64,000 bases of DNA from Streptomyces spinosisporus (lineage in GTDB: Bacteria > Actinomycetota > Actinomycetes > Streptomycetales > Streptomycetaceae), in the NCBI RefSeq assembly GCF_022698145.1, contig NZ_JALDAX010000027.1, positions 1 through 64,000 on the forward strand, read 5' to 3'. Position 1 is the stretch's first letter. Every line of letters starts with the position of its first letter. Shown here in pieces: positions 18,260-25,628 of the stretch. The notes beneath the pieces were generated by a model that worked only from the letters and a program-made list of their open reading frames with translations, did no database searches and was not told where the DNA came from. The translations under genes were made by a program, and so were the position numbers.

Positions 18260-19129
18260 TCTGATTCGCTCAACGCCTCCGAAGTCCCCCAGCCCGCCGA
18301 CCACCCCCAGGGTCAGCCGGGGGGTCGCCCCTCGCACGTGCCCGGTGTGTCTGTCAGGCATACCCGGGCGAAGGGGGAGCCGCGGTTTCCCGATGGGCCG
18401 AAGGCGGATCCGGCGGGGGCGCATTTCGAGCGGCGGATCCGTAGTTTTCAGCCGCGGCGCAGCCGGGTGACCGCGGGGCAGGCGGATGCGCTGCAGCGGC
18501 TGTGGTCGAAGTGGGGGCTGGACATCGACGGGCGCGAGACGATCGACCTCGCGGCGATGTTCGGCAACACCCACCCGGTCGTGCTCGAGATCGGCTTCGG
18601 GATGGGCGAGGCGACCGTACAGATGGCCGCGGCGGACCCGGGGACGAACATCCTGGCCGTGGACGTGCACACCCCCGGGCAGGGGAACCTGCTGAACCTC
18701 GCCGACCAGGAAGGGCTGTCCAACGTCCGCGTGGCCAACGGCGACGCCATCATCCTGCTGCGCGAGATGCTCCGGCCCGACTCGCTGGACGGGCTGCGCG
18801 TGTTCTTCCCCGACCCCTGGCCCAAGAAGCGCCACCACAAGCGGCGGCTGATCCAGCCGGAGTTCCTCGACCTGGCCGCCACCCGCATCAGACCGGGCGG
18901 CATCGTGCACTGCGCGACCGACTGGGAGCCGTACGCCGAGCAGATGCTCGAGGTGCTGAGCGCGCACCCGGAGTTCGAGAACACACAGCCCGGGGGCGGT
19001 TTCGCGCCTCGTCCCGACTTCCGGCCGCTGACCCGTTTCGAGGGCCAGGGTCTGGAGAAGGGTCATGTCGTGAACGACCTGCTCTTCCGTCGCGTACAGC
19101 ACCACAACCAGCCCCTCACCGGCGCCTGA
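18257..19129 (+). CDS. trmB: tRNA (guanine-N7-)-methyltransferase TrmB
   Basis: This 290-residue protein has the TrmB signature set: an SAM-binding LEIGFGMGEATVQMA (about 112-126), the catalytic-region FFPDPWPKKRHHKRRL (about 188-203) and a C-terminal GHVVNDLLFRR segment. It would methylate G46 of tRNA variable loops to m7G. An N-terminal extension of about 60 polar residues precedes the core, longer than in enterobacteria but common in Streptomyces. It is followed by a separately promoted PrsW-like gene. Confidence 0.94.
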   Translation: MSDSLNASEVPQPADHPQGQPGGRPSHVPGVSVRHTRAKGEPRFPDGPKADPAGAHFERRIRSFQPRRSRVTAGQADALQRLWSKWGLDIDGRETIDLAAMFGNTHPVVLEIGFGMGEATVQMAAADPGTNILAVDVHTPGQGNLLNLADQEGLSNVRVANGDAIILLREMLRPDSLDGLRVFFPDPWPKKRHHKRRLIQPEFLDLAATRIRPGGIVHCATDWEPYAEQMLEVLSAHPEFENTQPGGGFAPRPDFRPLTRFEGQGLEKGHVVNDLLFRRVQHHNQPLTGA

Positions 19130-19185
19130 AGCCCCCGGCCCGCGGGCGATCGGAACTTCCGTCGCAGGCGGCGCCCTCCCTCGTT

Positions 19186-19200
19186 AGGGTCAATGCCGTG
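19186..19200 (+). promoter_or_regulatory. Leaderless-type promoter of the PrsW-like gene
   Basis: A TAGGGT -10 box (19186-19191) is followed after 6 bases by the GTG start (19198). This is the classic spacing for transcription starting at the first base of the start codon. No ribosome-binding site is present. Confidence 0.55.
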
Positions 19201-20517
19201 GCCACGCATCCCCCGTACCCGACGCATCCGCCGCAGCCCGGTGGCCCGGTCGGCGGTGCGCTCAGGCATGCGCACTGGTGGCAGCGCACATGGGTGCTCT
19301 ACGGCGCACTCAGCACCCTGCTCGCGCTCTCCGGCCTGGTCATCCTGGCGCTGGTGCGTGAGCAGACCGGCACCGAGGGGTTCCTGGTCGGGCTCGGGCT
19401 CGCGGTCCTGCCCGTGCCCCTGCTGATCACCGCCTTCCGCTGGCTGGACCGGGTGGCCCCGGGGCCCTGGCGGAATCTGCTGTTCGCCTTCGCCTGGGGG
19501 GCGTGTGCGGCGGCGCTGATAGCGATCGTCGCCAACAGCTTCGCCACCAAGTGGATAGCGACGGCGACCGCGGATCCCTCCAGCGCCGACACCCTGGGCG
19601 CGACCGTCATAGCGCCCGTCGTGGAGGAGTCCGCGAAAGCGGCCGCCGTGCTGCTCGTCTTCCTGTTCCGCAGACGGGACTTCACCGGGATCGTCGACGG
19701 AGTCGTCATAGCCGGCGTCACCGCCACCGGCTTCGCGTTCACCGAGAACATCCTCTATCTGGGCACCGCCTTCGGCACCGACCAGCTCACCGGCGAGCGC
19801 GGCATCGCCTCCGTCACGGCCGCGACGTTCTTCGTCCGCATCGTCATGTCCCCCTTCGCGCACCCGCTGTTCACCGTGCTGACCGGCATCGGCTTCGGCG
19901 TGGCCGCGATCTCGGCGGAGCACCAGCATCTGCGGCGCGCCCTCGTCCCGCTCTCCGGGCTGCTGCTCGCGATGGGCATGCACGCGATCTGGAACGGCTC
20001 GTCCACGTTCGGCGAGTACGGCTTCTTCGCCGTCTACGCCGCCTTCATGGTCCCCGCGTTCGGCCTGCTGACCTGGCTGGTGATCTGGACGCGCCAGCGC
20101 GAGCTGCGCACCGTGCGCGAGGAACTGCCCGCCTACGCCGTCGCCGGCTGGCTCACCCCCGCCGAGCCCTACGCCCTCGGCTCGATGCGGGCACGCCGCC
20201 TGGCCCGCGACTACGCCGCCCACTACGGGGGCAGGCCCGCGGCCCGCCAGGTCGCGCAGTACGAGGCGTACGCGACCTGTCTGGCGTTCCTGCGGCACCG
20301 GGGCCGCCGTGGCCGCGCGGGCGCCGACTTCGTCGTAAGGGAACGGGAGTTGCTGTACGAGCTGTGGCGGCGGCGTGACGTGGCCCGCCCGGCGCTGGAC
20401 CACGCGGCGCGGTCGACGGCGCCCCCGGTGCCCGTGCTGATGCCGCCCTGGCCGGTGTACGGGGCGTACGGCTACCAGGGAATGCCGGATCCCGCGTACA
20501 ACCCGTACCAGACGTAG
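19198..20517 (+). CDS. PrsW-family intramembrane metalloprotease
   Basis: This 439-residue membrane protein has about eight helices in its first 300 residues. It carries the PrsW/CPBP-like motifs VVEESAKAAAV (about 140-150), FAFTENILYL (about 180-189) and MGMHAIWNG (about 260-268), which supply the glutamates and histidines of the putative metal site. A soluble C-terminal region of about 130 residues ends in a Pro/Tyr-rich tail (YGAYGYQGMPDPAYNPYQT). In Bacillus, PrsW starts cleavage of an anti-sigma factor; the partner here is unknown. The start codon GTG 19198 is supported by the adjacent -10 box. Confidence 0.85.
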   Translation: MATHPPYPTHPPQPGGPVGGALRHAHWWQRTWVLYGALSTLLALSGLVILALVREQTGTEGFLVGLGLAVLPVPLLITAFRWLDRVAPGPWRNLLFAFAWGACAAALIAIVANSFATKWIATATADPSSADTLGATVIAPVVEESAKAAAVLLVFLFRRRDFTGIVDGVVIAGVTATGFAFTENILYLGTAFGTDQLTGERGIASVTAATFFVRIVMSPFAHPLFTVLTGIGFGVAAISAEHQHLRRALVPLSGLLLAMGMHAIWNGSSTFGEYGFFAVYAAFMVPAFGLLTWLVIWTRQRELRTVREELPAYAVAGWLTPAEPYALGSMRARRLARDYAAHYGGRPAARQVAQYEAYATCLAFLRHRGRRGRAGADFVVRERELLYELWRRRDVARPALDHAARSTAPPVPVLMPPWPVYGAYGYQGMPDPAYNPYQT

Positions 20518-20540
20518 GGCGCCGCGGGATCAGCGAGCTG

Positions 20541-20557
20541 CGGGGCCGTCGGCCCCG
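20541..20557. terminator. Hairpin between convergent genes
   Basis: CGGGGCC, loop GTC, GGCCCCG form a perfect 7-bp stem between the stop of the PrsW-like gene and the stop of the M23 peptidase gene. It could end both transcripts; there is no T tract, as is usual in Streptomyces. Confidence 0.5.
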
Positions 20558-20561
20558 GGTG

Positions 20562-21587
20562 TCAGGGGGTGAGGCCCTTGCCGCGCAGCCAGGCCATCGG
20601 GTCGATGCCGTCGGCCTGGCCGCCCGGGTGGACCTCGAGGTGCAGGTGCGGCCCGGTCACGTTGCCGGTGGCGCCGACGCGTCCGATCACATCACCGGTG
20701 CTGACCTTCTGGCCGACGCTCACGCTGATCGACGACTGGTGGCAGAACCACAGTTCCGTACCGTCGTCGAGGGTGAGGATCGTGCGGTAGCCGTACGATC
20801 CGGCCCAGCCGGCCTCCGTGACGGTGCCGCTGTGGATGGCCTTGATGAGCGTGCCGGTGGGGGCGGCGAAGTCCAGGCCCGTGTGGTAGCCGGAGGACCA
20901 CATGGAGCCGGCCTGTCCGAAGGTGCCGGTGATCGTGTACGACGCGACCGGCAGCTTGAACTGCTTGGCGAGCTCGGCCAGGCGCGCGGCCTCGGCCTTC
21001 TTCTTGGCCTCCGCCTCGGCCTTCTCCTTCGCGGCCTTGGCCTTGGCCGCGGCCTCCTTCTCCGCCTTGGCGGCGGCCTCGTCGACCTGCTTGGCGAGGG
21101 CCGTCTCGGTGGCGGACTGGGCCTTGCTGTCGATCTGGACCTGCTGGCTCTCGGCCTGCGCCATGATGCGGTCGCGCAGCGCCTCGCCCGCGTCCCTGGC
21201 GCCCTGCTCGGTGTCCTCGGTGGTCACGCCGATGCTGCTGAGCGCGGTCGCGGAACCCTTGGGGGCCTCGGAGGAGCCGCCGAAGACATGGCCCACGGAG
21301 CCGAGGTCGGGCATGGAGATCGCCACCGGCGGCTTGCCGGTGTTGGCGCTGGCCATGCCGCCCGCGCCGACGGCGGCTATGACGCCGACGCCGAGAACCG
21401 TGGAGCTGCGGGCGAGTCCGCCGCCGCGCTGCTTGGCGACACGATGCCGGCCGCGTACTGGGGCGACGGAGTCCTCGGTGGGGTTCCACTCTTCCCAGGG
21501 GCCCTCGTCGGAGCGGGGTCCTGCGAAGCCGAAGGGCTCGGTGCTCGGCACGAACGGGGCTGCCGGGGCAGGCGGGTTGGACGCCAC
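20562..21587 (-). CDS. M23-family (LytM-type) cell-wall endopeptidase
   Basis: The protein is 341 residues. The N terminus is polar with a hydrophobic segment at about 60-82 (STVLGVGVIAAVGAGGMASA), consistent with an uncleaved or late signal/anchor. A long Ala/Lys/Glu coiled coil (about 150-215) leads to the M23 zinc peptidase domain (about 220-335), with HTGLDF and GPHLHLEV carrying the metal ligands. It would cut peptidoglycan cross-bridges outside the cell. The GTG at 21587 follows GGAAAGGAG. The gene is preceded by a c-di-AMP riboswitch, so its expression should fall when c-di-AMP is high. Confidence 0.9.
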   Translation of the reverse strand: MASNPPAPAAPFVPSTEPFGFAGPRSDEGPWEEWNPTEDSVAPVRGRHRVAKQRGGGLARSSTVLGVGVIAAVGAGGMASANTGKPPVAISMPDLGSVGHVFGGSSEAPKGSATALSSIGVTTEDTEQGARDAGEALRDRIMAQAESQQVQIDSKAQSATETALAKQVDEAAAKAEKEAAAKAKAAKEKAEAEAKKKAEAARLAELAKQFKLPVASYTITGTFGQAGSMWSSGYHTGLDFAAPTGTLIKAIHSGTVTEAGWAGSYGYRTILTLDDGTELWFCHQSSISVSVGQKVSTGDVIGRVGATGNVTGPHLHLEVHPGGQADGIDPMAWLRGKGLTP

Positions 21588-21612
21588 GTGGGCGCGCTCC
21601 TTTCCTTCCTTC

Positions 21613-21770
21613 TCGCCTACCGGGTTAGCTGACGGGTTCGGAGCAGGAAGGTCTCCTACGCGCGTATACGAGCCGTGTCTCCACGGCGGTATCCACGCGA
21701 TTCACCCCTGGGTGGTGGTTCCCCGGTTCCCTTGCGGGATTCGGCGCGTGCGCACGGAGCCGCCTCTTGT
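21613..21770 (-). promoter_or_regulatory. c-di-AMP (ydaO/yuaA) riboswitch
   Basis: On the minus strand, just before the M23 gene, the transcript contains several blocks of the ydaO class: CGCCGAATCCCGCAAGGGAA, then ACCGGGGAACC, then CAGGGGTGAATCGCG, and the conserved 3' block CCGAACCCGTCAGCTAACCC followed by GGTAGGCG. This class binds cyclic di-AMP and usually turns off expression by early termination. In Streptomyces such switches control rpfA-type and M23 wall hydrolases. Edges are approximate. Confidence 0.92.
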
Positions 21771-22010
21771 GACGGCTGGGACGACCGCGCTGCGTTATCG
21801 AACGTTAATAGACACGGGGTGCCGATTCCAAGCTGTTCCGCTTGATCATTAACGCTTTTTGGCCTGGACGTACGGACCAAGAGAGGCGAAAAACGGGCGA
21901 GTTGACCTCACCTCGTCATCCACACCCGTTCTGACGGTGTGTCAGTTGTTATGCGGAAAGCGGTCGCCCGATCACCGCATGTGACAACGGCCGAGACTGT
22001 GGGAGAAACA
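21771..22010 (-). other. Promoter region of the riboswitch/M23 transcript
   Basis: This AT-richer stretch between the riboswitch and the tRNA-fMet terminator must contain the promoter for the M23 transcript. I cannot assign one -35/-10 pair with certainty, and no gene is seen. Confidence 0.4.
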
Positions 22011-22048
22011 CTCAGGGCCGGAACCCGTTTCCGGATTCCGGCCCTGAG
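22011..22048 (-). terminator. Terminator after tRNA-fMet
   Basis: The arms CTCAGGGCCGGAA and TTCCGGCCCTGAG pair perfectly across a 12-base loop, 8 bases after the 3' end of the leftward tRNA gene. Confidence 0.75.
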
Positions 22049-22055
22049 CCTTCAG

Positions 22056-22129
22056 TAGCGGGGACAGGATTTGAACCTGCGACCTCTGGGTTATGAGCCC
22101 AGCGAGCTACCGAGCTGCTCCACCCCGCG
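22056..22129 (-). tRNA. Initiator tRNA-fMet (CAU)
   Basis: A 74-base cloverleaf with anticodon CAU. Initiator identity is shown by three G-C pairs at the base of the anticodon stem (GGG/CCC) and an unpaired 1-72 position (C against U). CCA is not encoded. Confidence 0.95.
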
Positions 22130-22178
22130 TCGTTGTGTCACCAGCATACGCCATCCGCGGGACACCTCGCGCCACGGT

Positions 22179-23312
22179 TCACGACGCCGTCAGATGGCGG
22201 TTGGGCGCCTTGGCCTGCTCCTCGTGCTCCGGCAGCACGATCACGTCCACGCCCTGCGACGCCAGCAGGCCGCTGCCGTCTGCGTCCGCCACGAAGGTGT
22301 CGGGCTCCCGCCAGGCCGTGACCACCCGCCCCACGCCCGCGTCGAGGATCAGCCGCGCGCACGGCTTCGGCCGGGACGCACGGCGGACACAGGGCTCCAG
22401 GCTGCTGTAGACCGTGGCCGACCGCAGCCGCTCATCGGCCGGGTCGAGCTTGGCCAGCGCCGCCTCCTCGGCGTGCACGACGGGGTCCTCGCCCTCGCGC
22501 GAGTGGCCGCGGGCGAGCTCCGTACCGTCGGCGGCGACGATCACCGCGCCCACGCTGAACGCCGTGCGGGAGGGCGGGCACCGGTCCGCCAGCTCGCAGG
22601 CCAGGGCCAGCCAGTGGTGGTCGGCCGCGGTGGGCTGCGTGCCGGTGCCGGGGGCGGTGGGCTCGTAGCGCATGAGGACGACGTCCTCGATCCGCCGCGT
22701 CTCCACCAGGCGCAGCCGGCCGTCCTGGTAGGCGCCGGGGCCGAAGAGGCGGGGCGCGTCCGGGTCGCCGACGAAGAGCGGGGCCAGGACGAGCTGCAGT
22801 TCGTCGGCGAGGCCCTGCTGCAGCAGCTGGGTGTGGACGGTGCCGCCGCCCTCGACCATCAGACGCCGTACGCCGCGCTCGTCGTGCAGATGCTCGAGGA
22901 GCCGTCGCCAGTCGAGGTCGGGGCCGAGCGGGACGACGTCGGCGGCGAGGCCGAGAGCGCGGGCCCGTTCGGCGCCCTTGTCGGTGGTGGCGAGGAGCTT
23001 GTCGCCGCCCGTGTGCCAGAACCTGGCGGCCGGGTCCAGGTCGCCGGAGCCGCTGACGGTGACCTTGAGGGGGTACTCGGCCCTGCCCTGCGCGACCCGG
23101 GCGGCCCGGCGCTCGGGCGAGTTGACCAGCAGCCGCGGGTTGTCGGCGCGGATGGTGCCGGCGCCGATCAGGATGGCGTCCACGGACGCGCGCACCTCGT
23201 CCACCCGGTCGAAGTCGGCCGGGCTGGAGAGCAGCAGACGTTCGGGGCCGGTGTCGTCGAGGCAGCCGTCCAGGGAGACGGCGGCGGACAGCAGGACGTA
23301 GGGGTACGGCAT
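22179..23312 (-). CDS. RibD-like bifunctional protein with reversed domain order (reductase then deaminase)
   Basis: In this 377-residue protein, residues about 1-215 form a RibD_C-type NADPH reductase (AVSLDGCLDD, DAILIGAGTIRADNPRL, MVEGGGTVHTQL). Residues about 230-360 form a cytidine-deaminase-like zinc domain with HAEEAAL and SSLEPC...PKPC. In standard RibD the deaminase is first and the reductase last, so the domains are swapped here. It probably acts on the pyrimidine product of GTP cyclohydrolase II, whose gene lies about 0.8 kb to the right across a MarR gene. It is divergent from that MarR gene, and its 5' region contains a GGTGGTGCGGGTGCG tandem repeat (about 23360-23399). A role in a riboflavin side branch or specialised deazapurine-like metabolism is inference. 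Confidence 0.82.
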   Translation of the reverse strand: MPYPYVLLSAAVSLDGCLDDTGPERLLLSSPADFDRVDEVRASVDAILIGAGTIRADNPRLLVNSPERRAARVAQGRAEYPLKVTVSGSGDLDPAARFWHTGGDKLLATTDKGAERARALGLAADVVPLGPDLDWRRLLEHLHDERGVRRLMVEGGGTVHTQLLQQGLADELQLVLAPLFVGDPDAPRLFGPGAYQDGRLRLVETRRIEDVVLMRYEPTAPGTGTQPTAADHHWLALACELADRCPPSRTAFSVGAVIVAADGTELARGHSREGEDPVVHAEEAALAKLDPADERLRSATVYSSLEPCVRRASRPKPCARLILDAGVGRVVTAWREPDTFVADADGSGLLASQGVDVIVLPEHEEQAKAPNRHLTAS

Positions 23313-23410
23313 CGGACGCGCTCACTCTCGGCGACGGGCGGGGCGGGCTGGCGCAGGCGGGTGGTGCGGGTGCGGGTGGTGCGGGTGCGGGCGGTGCGGA
23401 TCGGCGGGGC

Positions 23411-23448
23411 TTGGTTCAAGTTTGAAACAAACCTACACTGGGCGTATG
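23411..23448 (+). promoter_or_regulatory. Promoter and operator of the MarR gene (leaderless)
   Basis: TTGGTT (23411-23416), a 17-base spacer and TACACT (23434-23439) form a promoter whose -10 ends 6 bases before the ATG, so the mRNA is probably leaderless. The dyad TTCAAGTTTGAA (23415-23426) overlaps the -35 and spacer. The same TTCAA/TTGAA-type arms recur twice before the GTP cyclohydrolase II gene. Confidence 0.65.
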
Positions 23449-23961
23449 ACGACTCGCTGGCTCACCTCCGAGGAGCAGCGCGCCTGGCGCGCGTACATCG
23501 CCGCGACGCACCTCCTGGAGGACGCGATCGACCGGCAGCTCCAGCAGGACGCCGGCATGCCTCATCTGTACTACTCCATCCTGGCCAACCTCTCCGAGGC
23601 ACCCGACCGGCAGCTGCGGATGACCGATCTCGCGGAGAAGTCGAAGATCACCCGGAGCCGGCTGACGTATGCCGTCTCCCGGCTGGAGAAGGACGGGCTG
23701 GTGCGGCGCGAGAACTGCAAGTGGGACGGGCGGGGGAGCATCGCCGCGCTCACCGACGAGGGTATGGCGGTGCTGGAGCGCACGGCGCCCGGGCATGTCG
23801 AGACGGTGCGCGCCTCCCTCTTCGACCACCTCAGCAAGGAGCAGGTCGGGCAGCTGGAGGAGATCTTCGCGCAGGTCGCGGGTGCGCTCGCCGAGGGGGG
23901 CAGCCGCCCCACGCCCGACGAGGTGCCGTGGCGCCGCAGGTCGACGCCGCCCTGTTCGTGA
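23446..23961 (+). CDS. MarR-family regulator of the riboflavin-branch locus
   Basis: This 171-residue MarR protein has the winged-helix core at about 55-105 (RMTDLAEKSKITRSRLTYAV, then the wing RENCKWDGRGSIAALT). The ATG at 23446 is chosen because a promoter -10 lies immediately before it. It is divergent from the RibD-like gene and followed on the same strand by GTP cyclohydrolase II. Dyads of the TTCAA type at its own promoter and at that of the cyclohydrolase gene suggest that it represses itself, the cyclohydrolase and perhaps the RibD-like gene. The ligand is unknown; a flavin or pterin-like intermediate is a guess. Confidence 0.86.
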   Translation: MTTRWLTSEEQRAWRAYIAATHLLEDAIDRQLQQDAGMPHLYYSILANLSEAPDRQLRMTDLAEKSKITRSRLTYAVSRLEKDGLVRRENCKWDGRGSIAALTDEGMAVLERTAPGHVETVRASLFDHLSKEQVGQLEEIFAQVAGALAEGGSRPTPDEVPWRRRSTPPCS

Positions 23962-23995
23962 TCCGGCCCTGCCCGTGACGTAGCCCATAAATCTG

Positions 23996-24057
23996 TTGCT
24001 TCAAATTTAAAGCACGGGTACTGTCCTGCTCCGTAGATCTGCTTCAAATCTGAAGCA
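23996..24057 (+). promoter_or_regulatory. Promoter of the GTP cyclohydrolase II gene with two 18-base operators
   Basis: TTGCTT (23996-24001), a 17-base spacer and TACTGT (24019-24024) make a promoter. The dyad TGCTTCAAATTTAAAGCA (23997-24014) covers the -35 and spacer. A second copy, TGCTTCAAATCTGAAGCA (24040-24057), lies downstream, 43 bases centre to centre (about four helical turns). Both match the dyad at the MarR promoter. Confidence 0.7.
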
Positions 24058-24085
24058 GGTGCCGACCGGACCCGGGAGACCCCGT

Positions 24086-24718
24086 ATGCCCGACTTCCCC
24101 GCCGCCACGGAGCGCGCCCGCGTCCGAGTTCCGCTGCGCTTCCAGGACGGCTACAGCGTCGACGCCGAACTGGTCACCTTCCACGGCCTGACCGACGGCC
24201 GGGAACACGTGGCCGTCGTCCTCGGCGACCCCGCCCCCGGTACAACGCCTCTGGTCCGGCTGCATTCCGAGTGCCTGACCGGGGACGTGTTCGGCTCGGC
24301 CCGCTGCGACTGCGGACCCCAGCTGCGCGAGGCGGTCGAACGGATCGCGAACCGCGGCGGCGTGCTGCTCTACCTCCGCCAGGAGGGCCGCGGCATCGGC
24401 CTCTACAACAAGCTCGACGCCTACGCCCTCCAGGACCAGGGCCTCGACACGTACGAGGCGAACGCCGCCCTGGGCCTGCCCGAGGACGACCGCGACTACA
24501 CCGCGGCCGCACAGATGCTGCGGGCCCTCGGCATCGACACCCTCGACCTGCTGTCCAACAACCCCGACAAGGCCGACCAGCTCCGCGACCTGGGCATCAC
24601 CGTCCACGACCGGGTCCCCACGGGCGTGTTCACCACCGCGCACAACGTCCGCTACCTCCGCGCGAAGGTCCTGCAGACCCAGCACACGCTGCCGCTGGCG
24701 GAACTGAACGCGGGCTGA
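24086..24718 (+). CDS. ribA: GTP cyclohydrolase II
   Basis: This 210-residue stand-alone RibA has the zinc site C-x10-C-x-C (SECLTGDVFGSARCDCG), the catalytic LLYLRQEGRGIGL and the YALQDQGLDTYEAN motif. It opens GTP to the diaminopyrimidine precursor of riboflavin. The tyrosine in LLYLRQEGR is present. From memory, a Streptomyces paralogue (SCO6655) has Met there and makes the formylamino product, so this copy should make the standard product. Streptomyces also has a separate rib operon with a bifunctional RibBA, so this is probably an extra, regulated copy. ATG 24086 follows GGGAGA. Confidence 0.9.
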   Translation: MPDFPAATERARVRVPLRFQDGYSVDAELVTFHGLTDGREHVAVVLGDPAPGTTPLVRLHSECLTGDVFGSARCDCGPQLREAVERIANRGGVLLYLRQEGRGIGLYNKLDAYALQDQGLDTYEANAALGLPEDDRDYTAAAQMLRALGIDTLDLLSNNPDKADQLRDLGITVHDRVPTGVFTTAHNVRYLRAKVLQTQHTLPLAELNAG

Positions 24719-24820
24719 CCGGACGGGGGCCGACCGGACCCGCCCCTTCCAGCACCGCTCAAGGACCTCCCGGGGCCCCCTCGACCCGCCCACGGTAAAA
24801 GGATGTTCAGACCCGTTCGA

Positions 24821-24851
24821 GGCGGCGTGCCGCGGTTGGCGGCACGCCGCC
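24821..24851 (+). terminator. Perfect 13-bp hairpin after ribA
   Basis: GGCGGCGTGCCGC, loop GGTTG, GCGGCACGCCGCC. It stands 100 bases after the cyclohydrolase stop and about 100 bases before the next gene. It is a likely terminator, but it could also be a leader structure of the TSCPD gene. Confidence 0.55.
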
Positions 24852-24948
24852 CCATGCCTATCGTCGACCCCAACATCCTGAGCCCACAGGCAAGTTGAGT
24901 ACCCACACATGGTGCACAGGCATGTGCATCACGGAGGTGACGGCGTTC

Positions 24949-25440
24949 ATGACGGATCGGTTCGCGGATCGTACGGCGCCGGTGTCCGTGCCCCGCCCCG
25001 CGCGGCGCATGCTGTCGACGACCCGGTCGTTCACCGTGGGCCAGGGAAAGGGCTATCTCACCGTCGCCCGCACCCCCGACGGCCGCGTGGCCGGAGTGAC
25101 CGTCCGCATGGCCAAGCAGGGCTCCACCCTCGCGGGCATGCTGGACGCCTTCTCCACCACCGTCACCCGCGGCCTCCAGCACGGCGTCCCGCTGGAGACC
25201 CTGGTGGCCGACTACGTCGGCACCCGCTTCGAGCCCGCGGGCCCCACCGACGACCCCGACATCAGGCAGGCCTGCTCCGTCATGGACTACGTCGGCCGCC
25301 GCCTCGCCCTCGACCACCTGCCCTACGCCACCCGGGCCGGCCTCGGCGTCCTCACCACCCAGGAACGCACCGCCCAGCAGACCCACGGAAACACGAAAAC
25401 CCCGGCCGGGACCTGGGTCCCGGCCGGGGTCACCCCGTGA
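24949..25440 (+). CDS. Stand-alone TSCPD-domain protein resembling the C terminus of B12-dependent ribonucleotide reductase
   Basis: This 163-residue protein resembles the extreme C-terminal region of NrdJ: GVPLETLVADYVGTRFEPAG, then TDDPDIRQACSVMDYVGRRL and LALDHLPY. It contains none of the catalytic barrel of a reductase. It may be a regulatory or decoy relative of that domain, or a duplicated fragment given its own start. The ATG at 24949 follows a strong GGAGGTGA site (24934-24941). The final 14 codons are encoded by DNA that forms the terminator of the convergent tRNA-Lys gene. Confidence 0.75.
   Translation: MTDRFADRTAPVSVPRPARRMLSTTRSFTVGQGKGYLTVARTPDGRVAGVTVRMAKQGSTLAGMLDAFSTTVTRGLQHGVPLETLVADYVGTRFEPAGPTDDPDIRQACSVMDYVGRRLALDHLPYATRAGLGVLTTQERTAQQTHGNTKTPAGTWVPAGVTP
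25399..25430 (-). terminator. Terminator of tRNA-Lys, inside the convergent CDS
   Basis: ACCCCGGCCGGGACC and GGTCCCGGCCGGGGT are perfect 15-base arms around TG, followed on the minus strand by TTTTCGTG. The hairpin lies within the last codons of the TSCPD gene, so protein tail and RNA signal share the same bases. Confidence 0.8.
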
Positions 25441-25456
25441 CGAGGGGCACGTGCGG

Positions 25457-25529
25457 TAGGCCCTGTGGGACTCGAACCCACAACCAATGGATTAAAAGTC
25501 CACTGCTCTGCCAATTGAGCTAAGGGCCC
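25457..25529 (-). tRNA. tRNA-Lys (UUU)
   Basis: A 73-base cloverleaf with anticodon UUU in the loop CUUUUAA, a TTCGAGT T-loop and acceptor GGGCCCU/AGGGCCU. CCA is not encoded. Confidence 0.95.
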
Positions 25530-25628
25530 CTGGCGATGTTGCCTCCCCGAGCATAGCCGGACACGGCCGCGACTCCGATCGGGTATCGGGGACACGGCCG
25601 TGGCGGGGGTGAAGATCGGGCCGGAGTG

